From NCBI RefSeq assembly GCF_016907475.1, contig NZ_JAFBCA010000001.1:4588001-4652000 (forward strand): a stretch of 64,000 bases of DNA, read 5' to 3'. Every line of letters starts with the position of its first letter. Positions within the stretch are counted from its first letter, which is position 1. The DNA comes from Nocardioides cavernae (GTDB lineage: Bacteria > Actinomycetota > Actinomycetes > Propionibacteriales > Nocardioidaceae). The position numbers and the translations under genes were made by a program. The notes below the pieces were generated by a model, which saw only the letters and a program-made list of their open reading frames with translations, had not been told where the DNA came from and did not search any database. Positions 55,569 to 64,000 of the stretch are shown here, one piece after another.

Positions 55569-56054
55569 TCAGGAGGCGAGCACCTCGTCGAGCATGGCCT
55601 CGGCCTTGTCCTCGTTGGTCTTCTCAGCGAGCGCGAGCTCGGAGACCAGGATCTGCCGGGCCTTCGCGAGCATCCGCTTCTCGCCCGCGGAGAGGCCGCG
55701 GTCACGCTCGCGGCGCCACAGGTCGCGCACGACCTCCGACACCTTCATCACGTCACCGGAGTGGAGCTTCTCCAGGTTGGCCTTGTAGCGGCGCGACCAG
55801 TTGGTCGGCTCCTCGACGTGGGCTGCACGCAGCACGTCGAACACGCGGTCGAGGCCTTCCTTGTCGACGACGTCGCGGACGCCGACCAGATCGAGGTTGC
55901 AGGCCGGGACGCGCACGACCAGGTCCTGCTGGGCGACGATCCGGAGGACGAGGTACTCGCGGTCCTCTCCCTTGATCGTCCGCGTCTCGATCTCCTCGAT
56001 GACAGCGGCCCCGTGATTGGGATAGACGACCGTTTCGCCAACGGTGAAAGTCAT
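55569..56054 (-). CDS. carD: CarD-family transcriptional regulator
   Basis: 161 aa, the usual length. The N-terminal RNA-polymerase-binding domain is [21 protein letters not shown], and the C-terminal helical DNA-binding part holds [16 protein letters not shown] and [13 protein letters not shown]. CarD stabilises open complexes at rRNA and housekeeping promoters. ATG 56054 has GAAGGGGA upstream. A -10 TAGAAT lies at 56082-56087, giving a leader of about 25 bases, so this gene is leadered. Confidence 0.95.
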   Translation of the reverse strand: MTFTVGETVVYPNHGAAVIEEIETRTIKGEDREYLVLRIVAQQDLVVRVPACNLDLVGVRDVVDKEGLDRVFDVLRAAHVEEPTNWSRRYKANLEKLHSGDVMKVSEVVRDLWRRERDRGLSAGEKRMLAKARQILVSELALAEKTNEDKAEAMLDEVLAS

Positions 56055-56081
56055 ATGTTCAGTTCCCCTTCCTAGGTGAAC

Positions 56082-56087
56082 ATTCTA
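56082..56087 (-). promoter_or_regulatory. carD -10
   Basis: TAGAAT on the minus strand in the context GTGTTAGAATG, 28 bases before the carD ATG. No good -35 was found. Confidence 0.5.
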
Positions 56088-56211
56088 ACACGGGTTCGAG
56101 GTACCTCCAGCCGCGTTTGCGCAGGTCAGAGGCCATATGCGGGCTTGACAAGTCACCGGTTGCTGTGGTTCGCGCCCCCTGCCGACCCGCCGCTGGGCCA
56201 TACTGCGGCCC

Positions 56212-56922
56212 ATGCCTCGGGCCCTTGCATCGACCCCGTCGCTGCTCCTCGTCCGGGCAGCCCACCCGCGCCAGGCGCTCGTGACCGCGGCCGCGCTGGG
56301 AACCGCCGCCGCCGTCGCCGGACGGCCGCTGCGCGAGGTCGGCCTCGTCGCCGTCACGGTGCTGGTCGGCCAGTCGCTGCTCGGCTGGGCCGACGACCTC
56401 ACCGACCGGGAGCGCGACGCCCGACGACGCCCCGACAAGCCGCTCGCCTCGGGCCGGCTCGACCCCGGCACGGTGTGGTTCGCGCTCACGTGCGCGGTCC
56501 TGCTCGTCGTACCCCTCGCCGTGGCCAACGGGCGCCGCGCCGGGGCGACGTACCTCGCGCTCCTGGTGGTCTCGGCGGTCGGCGACCGGCTCCTGCACGC
56601 ACGGGCACTGTCGTTCGTGCCGTGGATGGCGAGCTTCGCGCTCTACCCCGCGTTCCTGGCGTACGGCGGCTGGGGCGGGGTCGGCTCCCCGACGCCGCCC
56701 ACGCCGGTGATGGTCGCCCTGGCGGCAGCGCTGGGGCTCGGCGTCCACGTGCTCCTCGCGCTGCCGGGCCTGGTGCACGACCACGAGGAGGGCGAGAAGT
56801 CGTTCCCGATGCTGGTGGCGCTGCGCACCGGCACCCCTCGCCTCCTCATGCTCGCGGGCACGTGGACGGCCCTCGTCGTCGCCGCGATCCTGATCGCAGG
56901 GCGGACCGTCGGACTGACCTGA
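56212..56922 (+). CDS. UbiA-family prenyltransferase
   Basis: 236 aa with seven to eight membrane segments. The first Asp motif is LGWADDLTDRERDARRRP and the second DHEEGEKSFP, both used to bind prenyl diphosphate through Mg. It is shorter than UbiA or MenA and resembles actinobacterial SCO-type members of unknown aromatic substrate. CATACT is 7 bases before the ATG. Confidence 0.85.
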   Translation: MPRALASTPSLLLVRAAHPRQALVTAAALGTAAAVAGRPLREVGLVAVTVLVGQSLLGWADDLTDRERDARRRPDKPLASGRLDPGTVWFALTCAVLLVVPLAVANGRRAGATYLALLVVSAVGDRLLHARALSFVPWMASFALYPAFLAYGGWGGVGSPTPPTPVMVALAAALGLGVHVLLALPGLVHDHEEGEKSFPMLVALRTGTPRLLMLAGTWTALVVAAILIAGRTVGLT

Positions 56923-56943
56923 GCCGACGCTAGGCTGTCGGCC

Positions 56944-57426
56944 ATGCGACTCCGATCCCTCGCGACCGCCGCCGCGGTCATCGCTCTCGCCGCTCCGCTG
57001 ACCTCGTGCGGGTTCAGCTACGCCACCGAGCGCACCTACACCCCCGCCGGCGGCGCCAACAACCGTGAGGGCGTGGTCGACGTCCTCTCCGCCGTGGTCG
57101 TCTCCGGCACCAAGGGGTCCGGGACGTTCATCGCGTCGTTCTCGAACAACGACGGCGCCGAGGAGCAGAGCGTCACCGCGATCTCCGGGGTCTCCGGGAG
57201 CGACGGCGCGACCATCCAGGCCGCCGAGTTCGAGCCCGTCATGGTTCCGGCCGACGGCCTGGTCAACCTGGCCGAGCCGCCCGCGGACATCGTCCTGACC
57301 GGCGAGTTCACCGCGGGTGACGTCGTCCCGCTGGCCGTCGACTTCGGCAACGGCGAGCGCATCCCGCTCAACGTCCCCGTCGTCGCCAACGACTTCGGCT
57401 ACTGGGAAGGCATGGACGCCTCATGA
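56944..57426 (+). CDS. LpqE-like lipoprotein
   Basis: 160 aa. A signal peptide ends in lipobox LTSC. The mature domain is a beta-sandwich-like fold ([20 protein letters not shown], then [21 protein letters not shown]) resembling actinobacterial LpqE/copper-chaperone-like proteins, but without an obvious Met/His copper motif. It overlaps gpmA by ATGA. ATG 56944 is 7 bases after TAGGCT (56931-56936). Confidence 0.72.
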   Translation: MRLRSLATAAAVIALAAPLTSCGFSYATERTYTPAGGANNREGVVDVLSAVVVSGTKGSGTFIASFSNNDGAEEQSVTAISGVSGSDGATIQAAEFEPVMVPADGLVNLAEPPADIVLTGEFTAGDVVPLAVDFGNGERIPLNVPVVANDFGYWEGMDAS

Positions 57427-58166
57427 CGCACACGCTCGTCCTGCTCCGCCACGGCGAGAGCGAGTGGAACGCCAAGAACCTCTTCACCGGCTGGGTCGAC
57501 GTCGACCTCACCGAGAAGGGCCGCGCCGAGGCGGTCCGCGGGGGCGAGCTCCTGGTCGAGGCCGGGCTGCTGCCCGACATCGTGCACACCTCGCTGCAGC
57601 GCCGCGCGATCACGACCGCCCACCTGTCGCTCGACGCCGCCGACCGCCACTGGATCCCGGTGAAGCGCTCGTGGCGGCTCAACGAGCGCCACTACGGTGC
57701 GCTCCAGGGCAAGGACAAGAAGCAGACGCTCGACGAGTACGGCGAGGAGCAGTTCATGCTCTGGCGCCGCTCGTTCGACACCCCGCCGCCGCCGCTCGAC
57801 GACTCCTCGGAGTTCTCCCAGGCCGCCGACCCGCGCTACGCCGACCTCGGCGACGAGCTGCCGCGCACCGAGTGCCTCAAGGACGTCATCGCCCGCTTCC
57901 TGCCCTACTGGCAGGCCGAGATCGTGCCGGACCTTCAGTCCGGCAGGACCGTCCTCGTGGCCGCCCACGGCAACAGCCTCCGCGCCCTGGTCAAGCACCT
58001 CGACCAGATCAGCGACGAGGACATCGCCGGTCTCAACATCCCCACCGGCATGCCGCTCGTCTACCGCCTCGACGAGGACATGCGTCCCACCGTCTCCGGC
58101 GGCGAGTACCTCGACCCCGAGGCCGCCGCGGCCGCAGCCGCAGCCGTCGCCAACCAGGGTCGCTGA
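57423..58166 (+). CDS. gpmA: 2,3-bisphosphoglycerate-dependent phosphoglycerate mutase
   Basis: 247 aa. The catalytic His is in [10 protein letters not shown], with the [13 protein letters not shown] and [15 protein letters not shown] segments and the second His in [15 protein letters not shown]. It interconverts 3- and 2-phosphoglycerate in glycolysis. It is placed just before the senX3-regX3 genes, as in mycobacteria, though here phoU lies between on the other strand. Confidence 0.95.
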   Translation: MTHTLVLLRHGESEWNAKNLFTGWVDVDLTEKGRAEAVRGGELLVEAGLLPDIVHTSLQRRAITTAHLSLDAADRHWIPVKRSWRLNERHYGALQGKDKKQTLDEYGEEQFMLWRRSFDTPPPPLDDSSEFSQAADPRYADLGDELPRTECLKDVIARFLPYWQAEIVPDLQSGRTVLVAAHGNSLRALVKHLDQISDEDIAGLNIPTGMPLVYRLDEDMRPTVSGGEYLDPEAAAAAAAAVANQGR

Positions 58167-58211
58167 CACCTGGCTCCACCGTCTGAGCGATGGCCCACCC
58201 ACGTTCCCGGG

Positions 58212-58243
58212 CGTCGGGACTGTGGCTCCGGCACCGCCCGACG
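58212..58243. terminator. Possible terminator between convergent gpmA and phoU
   Basis: CGTCGGG/CCCGACG, a 7-bp stem with an 18-base loop, in the 94-base space between the two stops. Confidence 0.3.
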
Positions 58244-58260
58244 GACGGCAGCGGCGTACG

Positions 58261-58911
58261 TCAGTCGCGCGGGGGCAGGTCGCCGGTGACGACGAAGACG
58301 ACCCGGTTGGCCACCGAGACGGCGTGGTCGGCGATGCGCTCGTAGTAGCGGCCGAGCAGGGCGATGTCGACCGCGGCCTCGACGCCGTGCTTCCAGTCGG
58401 TGGAGAGCAGCTCGGTGAAGCTGCGGCGCCGCAGCTGGTCCATCACCTCGTCGTCGCGGCCGAGCTCGATGGCCGCCTCGACGTCGCGGTCGACGATGAT
58501 GTCCCGCACCCGGCGGACCATGTCCTCGGCCGTGCGGGCCATCTGCTCCATGGTCGGACGGAGCTCGTCGGGCACCGCGACCGACGGCACGCGCAGGCGG
58601 GCGATCTTCGCGACGTGGACCGAGAGGTCACCCATCCGCTCGAGCTCGCTGACCATCCGCAGCGCGGAGACGATCATCCGCAGGTCGCCGGCCACCGGCT
58701 GCTGCAGCGAGAGCAGCGCGAACGCGGTGTCGTCGACCCGTTCGCGGGCCGCGTCGATCGCCTTGTCGTTGCTGATCACCTGGTCCGCGGTGTGCACGTC
58801 GCCGCTCAGCAGCGCCTTGGTGGCCTCGCGTACGGCGATCTCGACCTGTCCGCAGATGTCGGACAGGTCGGCGAAGATGCCGTCGAGCTGGTCATGGAAA
58901 GCCTCACGCAT
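58261..58911 (-). CDS. phoU: Phosphate uptake regulator PhoU
   Basis: 216 aa with two tandem PhoU three-helix repeats, starting MREAFHDQLDG. Metal-binding motifs fit ERMGDLSVHVAKIA and YERIADHAVSVANRV. It couples the Pst transporter to the histidine kinase. ATG 58911 is chosen because TACAGT (58919-58924) lies 7 bases upstream. It is divergent from senX3, with a PHO-box-like repeat in the shared 120-base region. Confidence 0.95.
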   Translation of the reverse strand: MREAFHDQLDGIFADLSDICGQVEIAVREATKALLSGDVHTADQVISNDKAIDAARERVDDTAFALLSLQQPVAGDLRMIVSALRMVSELERMGDLSVHVAKIARLRVPSVAVPDELRPTMEQMARTAEDMVRRVRDIIVDRDVEAAIELGRDDEVMDQLRRRSFTELLSTDWKHGVEAAVDIALLGRYYERIADHAVSVANRVVFVVTGDLPPRD

Positions 58912-58954
58912 GTCGGGCACTGTAGGCAGCCGAAGCGAACAGATGTGCGTGCTC

Positions 58955-58972
58955 GATGAACGAGGGGTGAAC
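58955..58972 (-). promoter_or_regulatory. PHO-box-like direct repeats upstream of phoU
   Basis: On the minus strand GTTCACC and GTTCATC start exactly 11 bases apart, as in actinobacterial PhoP boxes; a weaker GTTCGCT follows at 21 bases. It lies 31 bases from the phoU -10 and between phoU and senX3, so RegX3 probably controls one or both. Confidence 0.72.
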
Positions 58973-59031
58973 ACTCCGTGCCGCCCGTCCATCCGGTCAG
59001 GACCCACGTCCGCGGTGCGTACGATGTGAGC

Positions 59032-60264
59032 GTGGATCCGACGACGCAGGCTGCCCTGGCGGCACTCGTCGGGGCCATCGTGGCGGGCGGCGCGGTCCTC
59101 GCGTGGCACATCAGCGACCGGCAGCGCCACACGGCGCCCGAGGTGGAGCCGCCCGTCGTCCAGGCGGGTGTCGCGGCCGTCCTGAGCATCCTGCGCTCCA
59201 GCGCCGTCGTGGTCGACGAGTCCGACCACGTCCTCAAGGCCTCGGCGCCGGCGTACGCCTTCGGGCTGGTGCGCGGCGACACCGTCCTGCTGCCCGAGCT
59301 GCTCGACCTCATCGCGCAGGTGCGACGGGACGGGCAGATCCGCGAGAGCGACATCGACATGCCGGCGCTCGACGGCGGGTTCACCCGCACGCTGACCGCG
59401 CGGGTGGCGCCGCTCGGGGCCCGGCTGGTGCTGGCGCTCGTCGAGGACCGCACCCGCGAGCGCCGCGTGGAGGCCGTACGTCGCGACTTCGTGGCCAACG
59501 TCAGCCACGAGCTCAAGACCCCGGTCGGGGCGATCCGCCTGCTCGCCGAGGCCGTCACCGACGCGGCGGACGACCCGGAGGCCGTGCAGCGCTTCGCCGG
59601 GCGGATGCTCACCGAGAGCGACCGGCTCTCCAAGCTCGTGCAGCAGATCATCGAGCTGTCCCGGCTGCAGGGCCACGACCCGCTCGAGCGGCCCGTCATG
59701 GTCGACCTCGACGCCGCGGTCGCGACCGCCGTCGACACCAGCGCCATGGAGGCGGCCGCCAAGCAGATCACCGTGGAGTCCCGCGGCGAGCCGGGCCTGG
59801 AGGTCTTCGGGTCCCAGGAGCAGATCGGCGCCGCGATCAGCAACCTCGTCGCCAACGCGGTCGCCTACTCCAACGCGGGCTCGCGCGTGGTCGTCACGAC
59901 CCGGTCCGAGGGCACCCAGATCCAGATCTCGGTGGTCGACCAGGGCATCGGCATCCCGGCCGGCGACATCGACCGCATCTTCGAGCGCTTCTACCGCGTC
60001 GACCCCGCGCGCCACCGCTCGACGGGCGGCACCGGCCTCGGCCTCTCGATCGTCAAGCACGTGGCGGCCACCCACGGCGGCGACATCGCCGTGTGGTCGG
60101 TGCAGGGCCAGGGCTCGACCTTCACCCTCACGCTTCCCCACCACTCGGAGCCCGGCCAGGGCACCGGCAGCACCACCACCCCGGTCGAGGTCGTCGCCCC
60201 CGTGCGGCCCACCACCGGCACCGATCCCGGACCACGCAGAGCACAGCAGGAGACCAATAGATGA
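59032..60264 (+). CDS. senX3: Phosphate sensor histidine kinase SenX3/PhoR
   Basis: 410 aa. One N-terminal membrane segment, a PAS-like domain (about 45-145), HisKA with His159 in FVANVSHELKTPVGAIRLL, and an HATPase domain with NLVANAVAYSN and GLGLSIVKHVAATHGG. GTG 59032 is 6 bases after TACGAT (59020-59025); an upstream GTG would add 18 residues. It overlaps regX3 by ATGA. Predicted to sense phosphate limitation with PhoU. Confidence 0.94.
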   Translation: MDPTTQAALAALVGAIVAGGAVLAWHISDRQRHTAPEVEPPVVQAGVAAVLSILRSSAVVVDESDHVLKASAPAYAFGLVRGDTVLLPELLDLIAQVRRDGQIRESDIDMPALDGGFTRTLTARVAPLGARLVLALVEDRTRERRVEAVRRDFVANVSHELKTPVGAIRLLAEAVTDAADDPEAVQRFAGRMLTESDRLSKLVQQIIELSRLQGHDPLERPVMVDLDAAVATAVDTSAMEAAAKQITVESRGEPGLEVFGSQEQIGAAISNLVANAVAYSNAGSRVVVTTRSEGTQIQISVVDQGIGIPAGDIDRIFERFYRVDPARHRSTGGTGLGLSIVKHVAATHGGDIAVWSVQGQGSTFTLTLPHHSEPGQGTGSTTTPVEVVAPVRPTTGTDPGPRRAQQETNR

Positions 60265-60938
60265 CCCGCGTACTCGTCGTCGAGGACGAAGAGAGCTACA
60301 GCGACGCCCTCGCCTACATGCTCCGCAAGGAGGGCTACGAGGTGGCGATCGCCGCCGACGGCAACACCGCCCTCACGGAGTTCGACCGCTTCGGACCCGA
60401 CATCGTCCTGCTCGACCTGATGCTCCCCGGGATCCCCGGCACGGAGGTCTGCCGGCAGATCCGCCAGACGTCGTCGGTCCCGGTGATCATGGTCAGCGCC
60501 AAGGACGACGAGGTCGACAAGGTCGTAGGCCTGGAGCTCGGCGCCGACGACTACGTCACCAAGCCCTACTCGCCGCGCGAGCTGGTCGCGCGCATCCGCG
60601 CCGTGCTGCGTCGCGGCCAGGAGCCCGACCTCATGCCCGACACCCTCGAGGCCGGTCCGGTCCGGATGGACGTCGAGCGCCACGTCGTGACGGTCGACGG
60701 GTCCGAGCAGCGGCTGCCACTCAAGGAGTTCGAGCTGCTCGAGATGTTCCTGCGCAACCCCGGTCGCGTGCTCACCCGGGGCCAGCTGATCGACCGCGTG
60801 TGGGGCTCGGACTACGTCGGCGACACCAAGACCCTCGACGTGCACGTCAAGCGGCTCCGCGCCAAGCTCGAGCCCGACCCGGGCGAGCCGAAGTACCTCG
60901 TCACCGTGCGGGGCCTGGGCTACAAGCTGGACCTCTGA
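60261..60938 (+). CDS. regX3: Response regulator RegX3/PhoP
   Basis: 225 aa OmpR/PhoB type. The receiver has Asp52 in VLLDLMLPG and Lys in VSAKDDEVDKVV. The winged helix ends DVHVKRLRAKLEPDPGEPKYL and TVRGLGYKLDL. It is coupled to senX3. It would bind GTTCACC-type direct repeats such as the one at 58955-58972. A hairpin terminator follows 14 bases after the stop. Confidence 0.95.
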   Translation: MTRVLVVEDEESYSDALAYMLRKEGYEVAIAADGNTALTEFDRFGPDIVLLDLMLPGIPGTEVCRQIRQTSSVPVIMVSAKDDEVDKVVGLELGADDYVTKPYSPRELVARIRAVLRRGQEPDLMPDTLEAGPVRMDVERHVVTVDGSEQRLPLKEFELLEMFLRNPGRVLTRGQLIDRVWGSDYVGDTKTLDVHVKRLRAKLEPDPGEPKYLVTVRGLGYKLDL

Positions 60939-60951
60939 CCGAAGGGAAGAG

Positions 60952-60972
60952 GCCCAGCGCGCCGGGCTGGGC
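60952..60972 (+). terminator. regX3 terminator hairpin
   Basis: GCCCAGC/GCTGGGC with a 7-base loop, 14 bases past the regX3 stop. It has no U-run. Confidence 0.55.
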
Positions 60973-60973
60973 A

Positions 60974-61000
60974 GCGACGCACGAGGAACGAGTGCGACGC
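60974..61000. repeat. Paired nonaloop hairpin B1
   Basis: Nine-base arms GCGACGCAC/GTGCGACGC with one A-A mismatch around the loop GAGGAACGA. First hairpin of the second copy of the element at 42747-42816. Confidence 0.7.
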
Positions 61001-61024
61001 GTGGCCCAGGCGGATCGAGCAGTC

Positions 61025-61049
61025 CCGCTGCCGAGGAACGAGGCAGCGG
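61025..61049. repeat. Paired nonaloop hairpin B2
   Basis: Perfect 8-bp stem CCGCTGCC/GGCAGCGG around GAGGAACGA, followed by GTGTCGAGA as after hairpin A2. Confidence 0.75.
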
Positions 61050-61191
61050 CGGACGTGTCGAGATCTCCGACCTCTGACCGGGTCTCGTGACGGGACTTCG
61101 TCCCTCCTCGACCAACGGGCGCGGCGGGATGTCGGCGTACGACGTCCGAAAAGCGCTGGCGGCCAGTCATGACCGTACCTAGCCTTGACTT

Positions 61192-62109
61192 GTGACGACC
61201 ACCACCCAGACCGCCGCGAGCGAGCCCACCACGACCTCCCCCGCCGCGTGGCTGCCGGTCGCCGCCGGTGCCGTCACGCTGGTCATGTGGGCGTCGGCGT
61301 TCGTGGTGATCCGGCACGTGGCGCACGACGTCAGCCCCGGCGCGCTGGGATCGGGTCGCCTGCTGGTCGCCGCACTGGTGGTGCTGCCGCTGGTGCTGCG
61401 CCGCGGGTGGGTGCGCCCCACGCGGCGTGAGTGGACCCTGCTGGCCGCCGGTGGCGTCGGCTGGTTCGGCATCTACAACCTGGCCCTCAACGCGGGTGAG
61501 CGCCACGTCGACGCCGGCACCGCCGCGATGATCATCCAGATCGGCCCGGTCATCGTCGCCCTGCTCGCGATCCCGCTGTTCGGCGAGCGGATGCACGCGT
61601 GGCTGGTCGGCGGCATGCTGGTCGGCTTCGCCGGCGTCGCGGTCATCGCCCGCGGGTCCTCGACCGACGCTGACGCCAGCCTCCTCGGCGTCGGCCTCGT
61701 GCTCGTCGCCGCGGTGATGTACGCCGTCGGGGTGCTGACCCAGAAGGTCCTGCTGCGCCGGCTGCCGTCCGTGCAGGTCGTGTTCGTGTCGTTCCTGATG
61801 GGCGCGCTCATCTGCCTGCCCTTCTCCAGCGACCTCCCCGGCATCGTCGCCAACGGAGGTGCCGAGCTCTGGTGGATCATCTACCTGGGCGTGTTCCCCA
61901 CCGCCGTCGCCTTCACGACCTGGGCCTACGCGCTCACCCACACCGACGCCGGAGCCCTGTCGCTCACGACGTTCCTCGTCCCCGGCATCGCGACGCTCGT
62001 GGCGTGGCTGACCATCAACGAGGTGCCGCCCACCCTCAGCTTCGTCGGCGGCGCGCTGGCCATCGTCGGCGTGCTGATGACGCGCCGCAAGCCGCGGGTG
62101 GCGCGCTAG
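61192..62109 (+). CDS. EamA-family (DMT) transporter
   Basis: 305 aa with ten membrane segments in two EamA repeats. The conserved LVMWASAFVVIRH opens the first repeat, and LWWIIYLGVFPTAVAFTTWAYAL is the usual second-repeat segment. Probably an exporter of amino acids or other small metabolites. GTG 61192 is 6 bases after TAGCCT (61180-61185). Its last 4 bases overlap the convergent YbjN gene. Confidence 0.88.
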   Translation: MTTTTQTAASEPTTTSPAAWLPVAAGAVTLVMWASAFVVIRHVAHDVSPGALGSGRLLVAALVVLPLVLRRGWVRPTRREWTLLAAGGVGWFGIYNLALNAGERHVDAGTAAMIIQIGPVIVALLAIPLFGERMHAWLVGGMLVGFAGVAVIARGSSTDADASLLGVGLVLVAAVMYAVGVLTQKVLLRRLPSVQVVFVSFLMGALICLPFSSDLPGIVANGGAELWWIIYLGVFPTAVAFTTWAYALTHTDAGALSLTTFLVPGIATLVAWLTINEVPPTLSFVGGALAIVGVLMTRRKPRVAR

Positions 62110-62627
62110 GCCTCGAGCCAGCCCCGGAAGGCCTCGAGGTTGCGGGTCGACTCGCCGCGGGAGATCCGCCACTCCCACTCCTTGCGGATGGACGTGGCGA
62201 ACCCGAGCTCGAGGATGGCGTTGAACGACTCGTCGGCGTTGGCGAGCACGGAGCCGAGGATGCGGTCGAGCTCGTCGGGGTCGACCGAGGCCAGCGGCAG
62301 CCGCGCCTCGAGGTAGATGTCGCCGTGGCGGTCCACGGCGAACGAGACGGCGTACATCCTGAGGTTGCGCTCCAGCAGCCAGCGGTGGACCCGCGCGTGG
62401 TTCTCGTCGGGGTTGCGGCACACGAAGGCGTGCACGCCCAGCGCGTGCGCGCCGACGTCGAGGCGCACGGGCGTCTGCAGCTTCTTCTCCCCCGGCAGCG
62501 TGAGCGAGAAGCGAGCGCCCTCGACGCCCTCGCGGGCGGTCTCGTCGTGCTCGATCTCGTTGGCGGCGAGGTAGTCGCGGACGGTCTCGACGGCCGTCGC
62601 GGTGGCGGACGACGAGGGGGCGCTCAT
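62106..62627 (-). CDS. YbjN-domain protein
   Basis: 173 aa. The YbjN core includes [27 protein letters not shown] and [22 protein letters not shown]. YbjN proteins resemble type III secretion chaperones in fold and have no known enzymatic site. It overlaps mshA by 4 bases; the mshA-YbjN order is the same as in mycobacteria. Confidence 0.9.
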   Translation of the reverse strand: MSAPSSSATATAVETVRDYLAANEIEHDETAREGVEGARFSLTLPGEKKLQTPVRLDVGAHALGVHAFVCRNPDENHARVHRWLLERNLRMYAVSFAVDRHGDIYLEARLPLASVDPDELDRILGSVLANADESFNAILELGFATSIRKEWEWRISRGESTRNLEAFRGWLEA

Positions 62628-63880
62628 GACGCCATCTCAGCACGCATGCGCCCGCTGGCGCGCTCGTAGGCGTCCAGCGTGCGGGCGGCGGTGAGCTCCC
62701 ACGAGAAGTCCTGCGCGTGGGCGACGGCACCGCGCCCGAGCCTCTCGACCAGCTCCGGGTCGTCGATCAGGCGGCGCAGGCTGGCGGCCCAGTCGCGGGG
62801 CTCGTGGGTGTCGACGAGGATGCCGCTCACGCCGTCGCGCACCACCGTGGTGAGACCACCGACCGCGGCGGCCACCACCGGGGTGCCGGTCGCCTGTGCC
62901 TCGACGGCGACGAGGCCGAACGACTCGTTGTAGGACGGGACCGCGACCGCGGTGGCGGCCGACGTCCACACGGCCAGCTCGGCCTGGCTGACCGGCGGGA
63001 CGAACCGCACCACGTCGTTGATGCCGAGGCCGGTCGCCAGGTCGGCCAGGGCCGTGGGGTGCTCGAGCCCGGAGCCGGACGGCCCGCCCACCACGGGTAC
63101 GACGAGTCGGTGCCGCAGGGACGGGTCCTGCTCGAGCAGCACCCCCACCGAGCGGAGCAGCACGTCGGGTGCCTTGAGCGGCTGGATCCGGCCGGCGAAC
63201 AGCAGCACAGCCGCGTCCTCGGGCAGGCCGAGCTCGCGGCGGGCCTCCGCGCGGCCACGCGGGGCGAAGACGGAGAGGTCGACGCCGGGGTGGATCACCT
63301 CGACGGCGTCGGGGCTGGCGTCGTAGAGGTCGATGAGCTGGCGGGCCTCGGTGTCGGTGTTGGCGACGAGGAGGTCGGCGGCCTCCACCACCTGCTCCTC
63401 GCCGATGACGCGGGACAGGGGCTCGGGAGTGTCGCCGTCGGCCAGCGCCTCGTTCTTGACCTTGGCCATGGTGTGCATCGAGTGCACGAGGGGGACGTTC
63501 CACCGGTCCCGGGCCAGCGCGCCGACCTGGCCGGAGAGCCAGTAGTGGGAGTGGACCGCGTCGTAGTGCCCCAGGGGCTGCATCGCCTCCGTGCGCAGCA
63601 CCTCGCGCGCGAAGGTGCACAGCTGTCCGGGCAGCTCGCCCTTGGTGAGCCCTTCGAACGGGCCGGCGGCGACATGTCGGACGAGCACCCCGTCGGCGGC
63701 CTCGACGACCTGCGGCAGGGAGGAGGACGTGGCCCGCGTGAAGACGTCGACCGCGATGCCCTGGGCTGCCAGGCGTCGCGAGAGCTCGATCACGTAGACG
63801 TTCATCCCGCCGGCGTCACCCGTCCCGGGCTGGTCCAGCGGTGAGGTGTGCAGGCTGATCATCGCGATCCGCTCGCCCAC
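62624..63880 (-). CDS. mshA: D-inositol-3-phosphate glycosyltransferase MshA
   Basis: 418 aa GT4 glycosyltransferase. It has [45 protein letters not shown] and a [21 protein letters not shown] donor-site motif. It attaches GlcNAc to inositol-3-phosphate, the first step of mycothiol synthesis. GTG 63880 is chosen because GAGGAGG lies 4 bases upstream; in-frame ATG codons further up have no such site. Confidence 0.93.
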   Translation of the reverse strand: MGERIAMISLHTSPLDQPGTGDAGGMNVYVIELSRRLAAQGIAVDVFTRATSSSLPQVVEAADGVLVRHVAAGPFEGLTKGELPGQLCTFAREVLRTEAMQPLGHYDAVHSHYWLSGQVGALARDRWNVPLVHSMHTMAKVKNEALADGDTPEPLSRVIGEEQVVEAADLLVANTDTEARQLIDLYDASPDAVEVIHPGVDLSVFAPRGRAEARRELGLPEDAAVLLFAGRIQPLKAPDVLLRSVGVLLEQDPSLRHRLVVPVVGGPSGSGLEHPTALADLATGLGINDVVRFVPPVSQAELAVWTSAATAVAVPSYNESFGLVAVEAQATGTPVVAAAVGGLTTVVRDGVSGILVDTHEPRDWAASLRRLIDDPELVERLGRGAVAHAQDFSWELTAARTLDAYERASGRMRAEMAS

Positions 63881-63905
63881 GTTGCCTCCTCGAGACATCG
63901 ACTGC

Positions 63906-63923
63906 GTGCCCCGGTCAGGGCAC
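63906..63923. terminator. Small hairpin upstream of mshA
   Basis: GTGCCC/GGGCAC with a 6-base loop, between the possible end of an upstream gene and mshA. Weak candidate terminator. Confidence 0.3.
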
Positions 63924-63964
63924 CTCAGGCACAACCCCGAGAGGTCGCGGAGGATTCCCGCCGG

Positions 63965-64000
63965 TCAGCGGGCGTGCGCACCGGCCGGGCGCCGGCTGGT
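63965..64000 (-). CDS. Possible C-terminus of a gene beyond the right edge
   Basis: Eleven sense codons (TSRRPAGAHAR) followed by TGA at the end of the window, in the same direction as mshA. It is too short to identify. Confidence 0.25.
   Translation of the reverse strand, partial: TSRRPAGAHAR

Overview
The window is high-GC actinobacterial DNA. Gene content and order point to Nocardioides or another member of the Nocardioidaceae (inference). Supporting signs are: mshA-YbjN and gpmA-senX3-regX3 neighbourhoods; carD, an ispD homologue, cysS and rlmB in one area; a lone groEL under CIRCE control; many GTG starts; and a recurrent arrangement in which a TAnnnT -10 hexamer lies 6-7 bases before the start codon, which implies leaderless mRNAs. 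At least 13 gene junctions are 4-base ATGA or GTGA overlaps. About 60 genes, one tRNA and one riboswitch are described.

Layout. 1-5 kb: 5' end of a GAF/Fis-type regulator, a secreted DNase I-fold protein, and a maturation set for Mo-hydroxylase enzymes (XdhC/CoxI, CoxE-like VWA, MoxR/CoxD AAA+, MocA-like). 5-14.3 kb: respiratory nitrate reductase narGHJI with a cupin gene, the transporter narK, and a divergent cysteine-containing HTH regulator. 14.2-19.6 kb: a lipoprotein, a 14-residue-repeat protein and a polyamine-type ABC transporter (potA-D-B-C). 19.8-23.6 kb: groEL with two CIRCE operators and a TadE/TadG-like pair. 23.8-28.2 kb: ATP-grasp protein, methyltransferase, SGNH hydrolase and a DUF2157/GDYXXLXY membrane pair. 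28.2-30 kb: a SAM riboswitch, a ThrC-family enzyme and a ThiS/CysO-like sulfur carrier. 30-33.5 kb: trehalose synthesis genes otsB and otsA around a LytR_C protein and a DUF3263 protein. 33.5-37.2 kb: glutamate-synthase-like FMN protein and a SigK/RskA/fasciclin cassette. 37.2-41.9 kb: a four-gene overlapping operon (PhaC-like hydrolase, MFS transporter, PLP lyase, ung). 42-47 kb: DODA dioxygenase, pdxY, tRNA-Thr, GH13 enzyme and DUF4032. 47-56 kb: metallophosphoesterase, rlmB, cysS, C39-like peptidase, sulfite-oxidase-fold protein, ispF, ispD, an IspD-like paralogue and carD. 56-64 kb: UbiA-type prenyltransferase, lipoprotein, gpmA, phoU divergent from senX3-regX3, EamA transporter, YbjN protein and mshA.

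How the genes work together. The left third is molybdenum-centred: nitrate respiration plus maturation genes for another molybdoenzyme class whose structural subunits are not visible. The 28-30 kb locus is the most interesting. A SAM riboswitch controls a gene that looks like threonine synthase, followed directly by a sulfur-carrier protein. This fits sulfur-carrier-dependent homocysteine synthesis better than threonine synthesis. The 58-61 kb region is a phosphate-response module with a PHO-box-like repeat between phoU and the two-component genes. Several intergenic regions carry hairpins that share a nine-base GAGGnnCnA loop while their stems differ.
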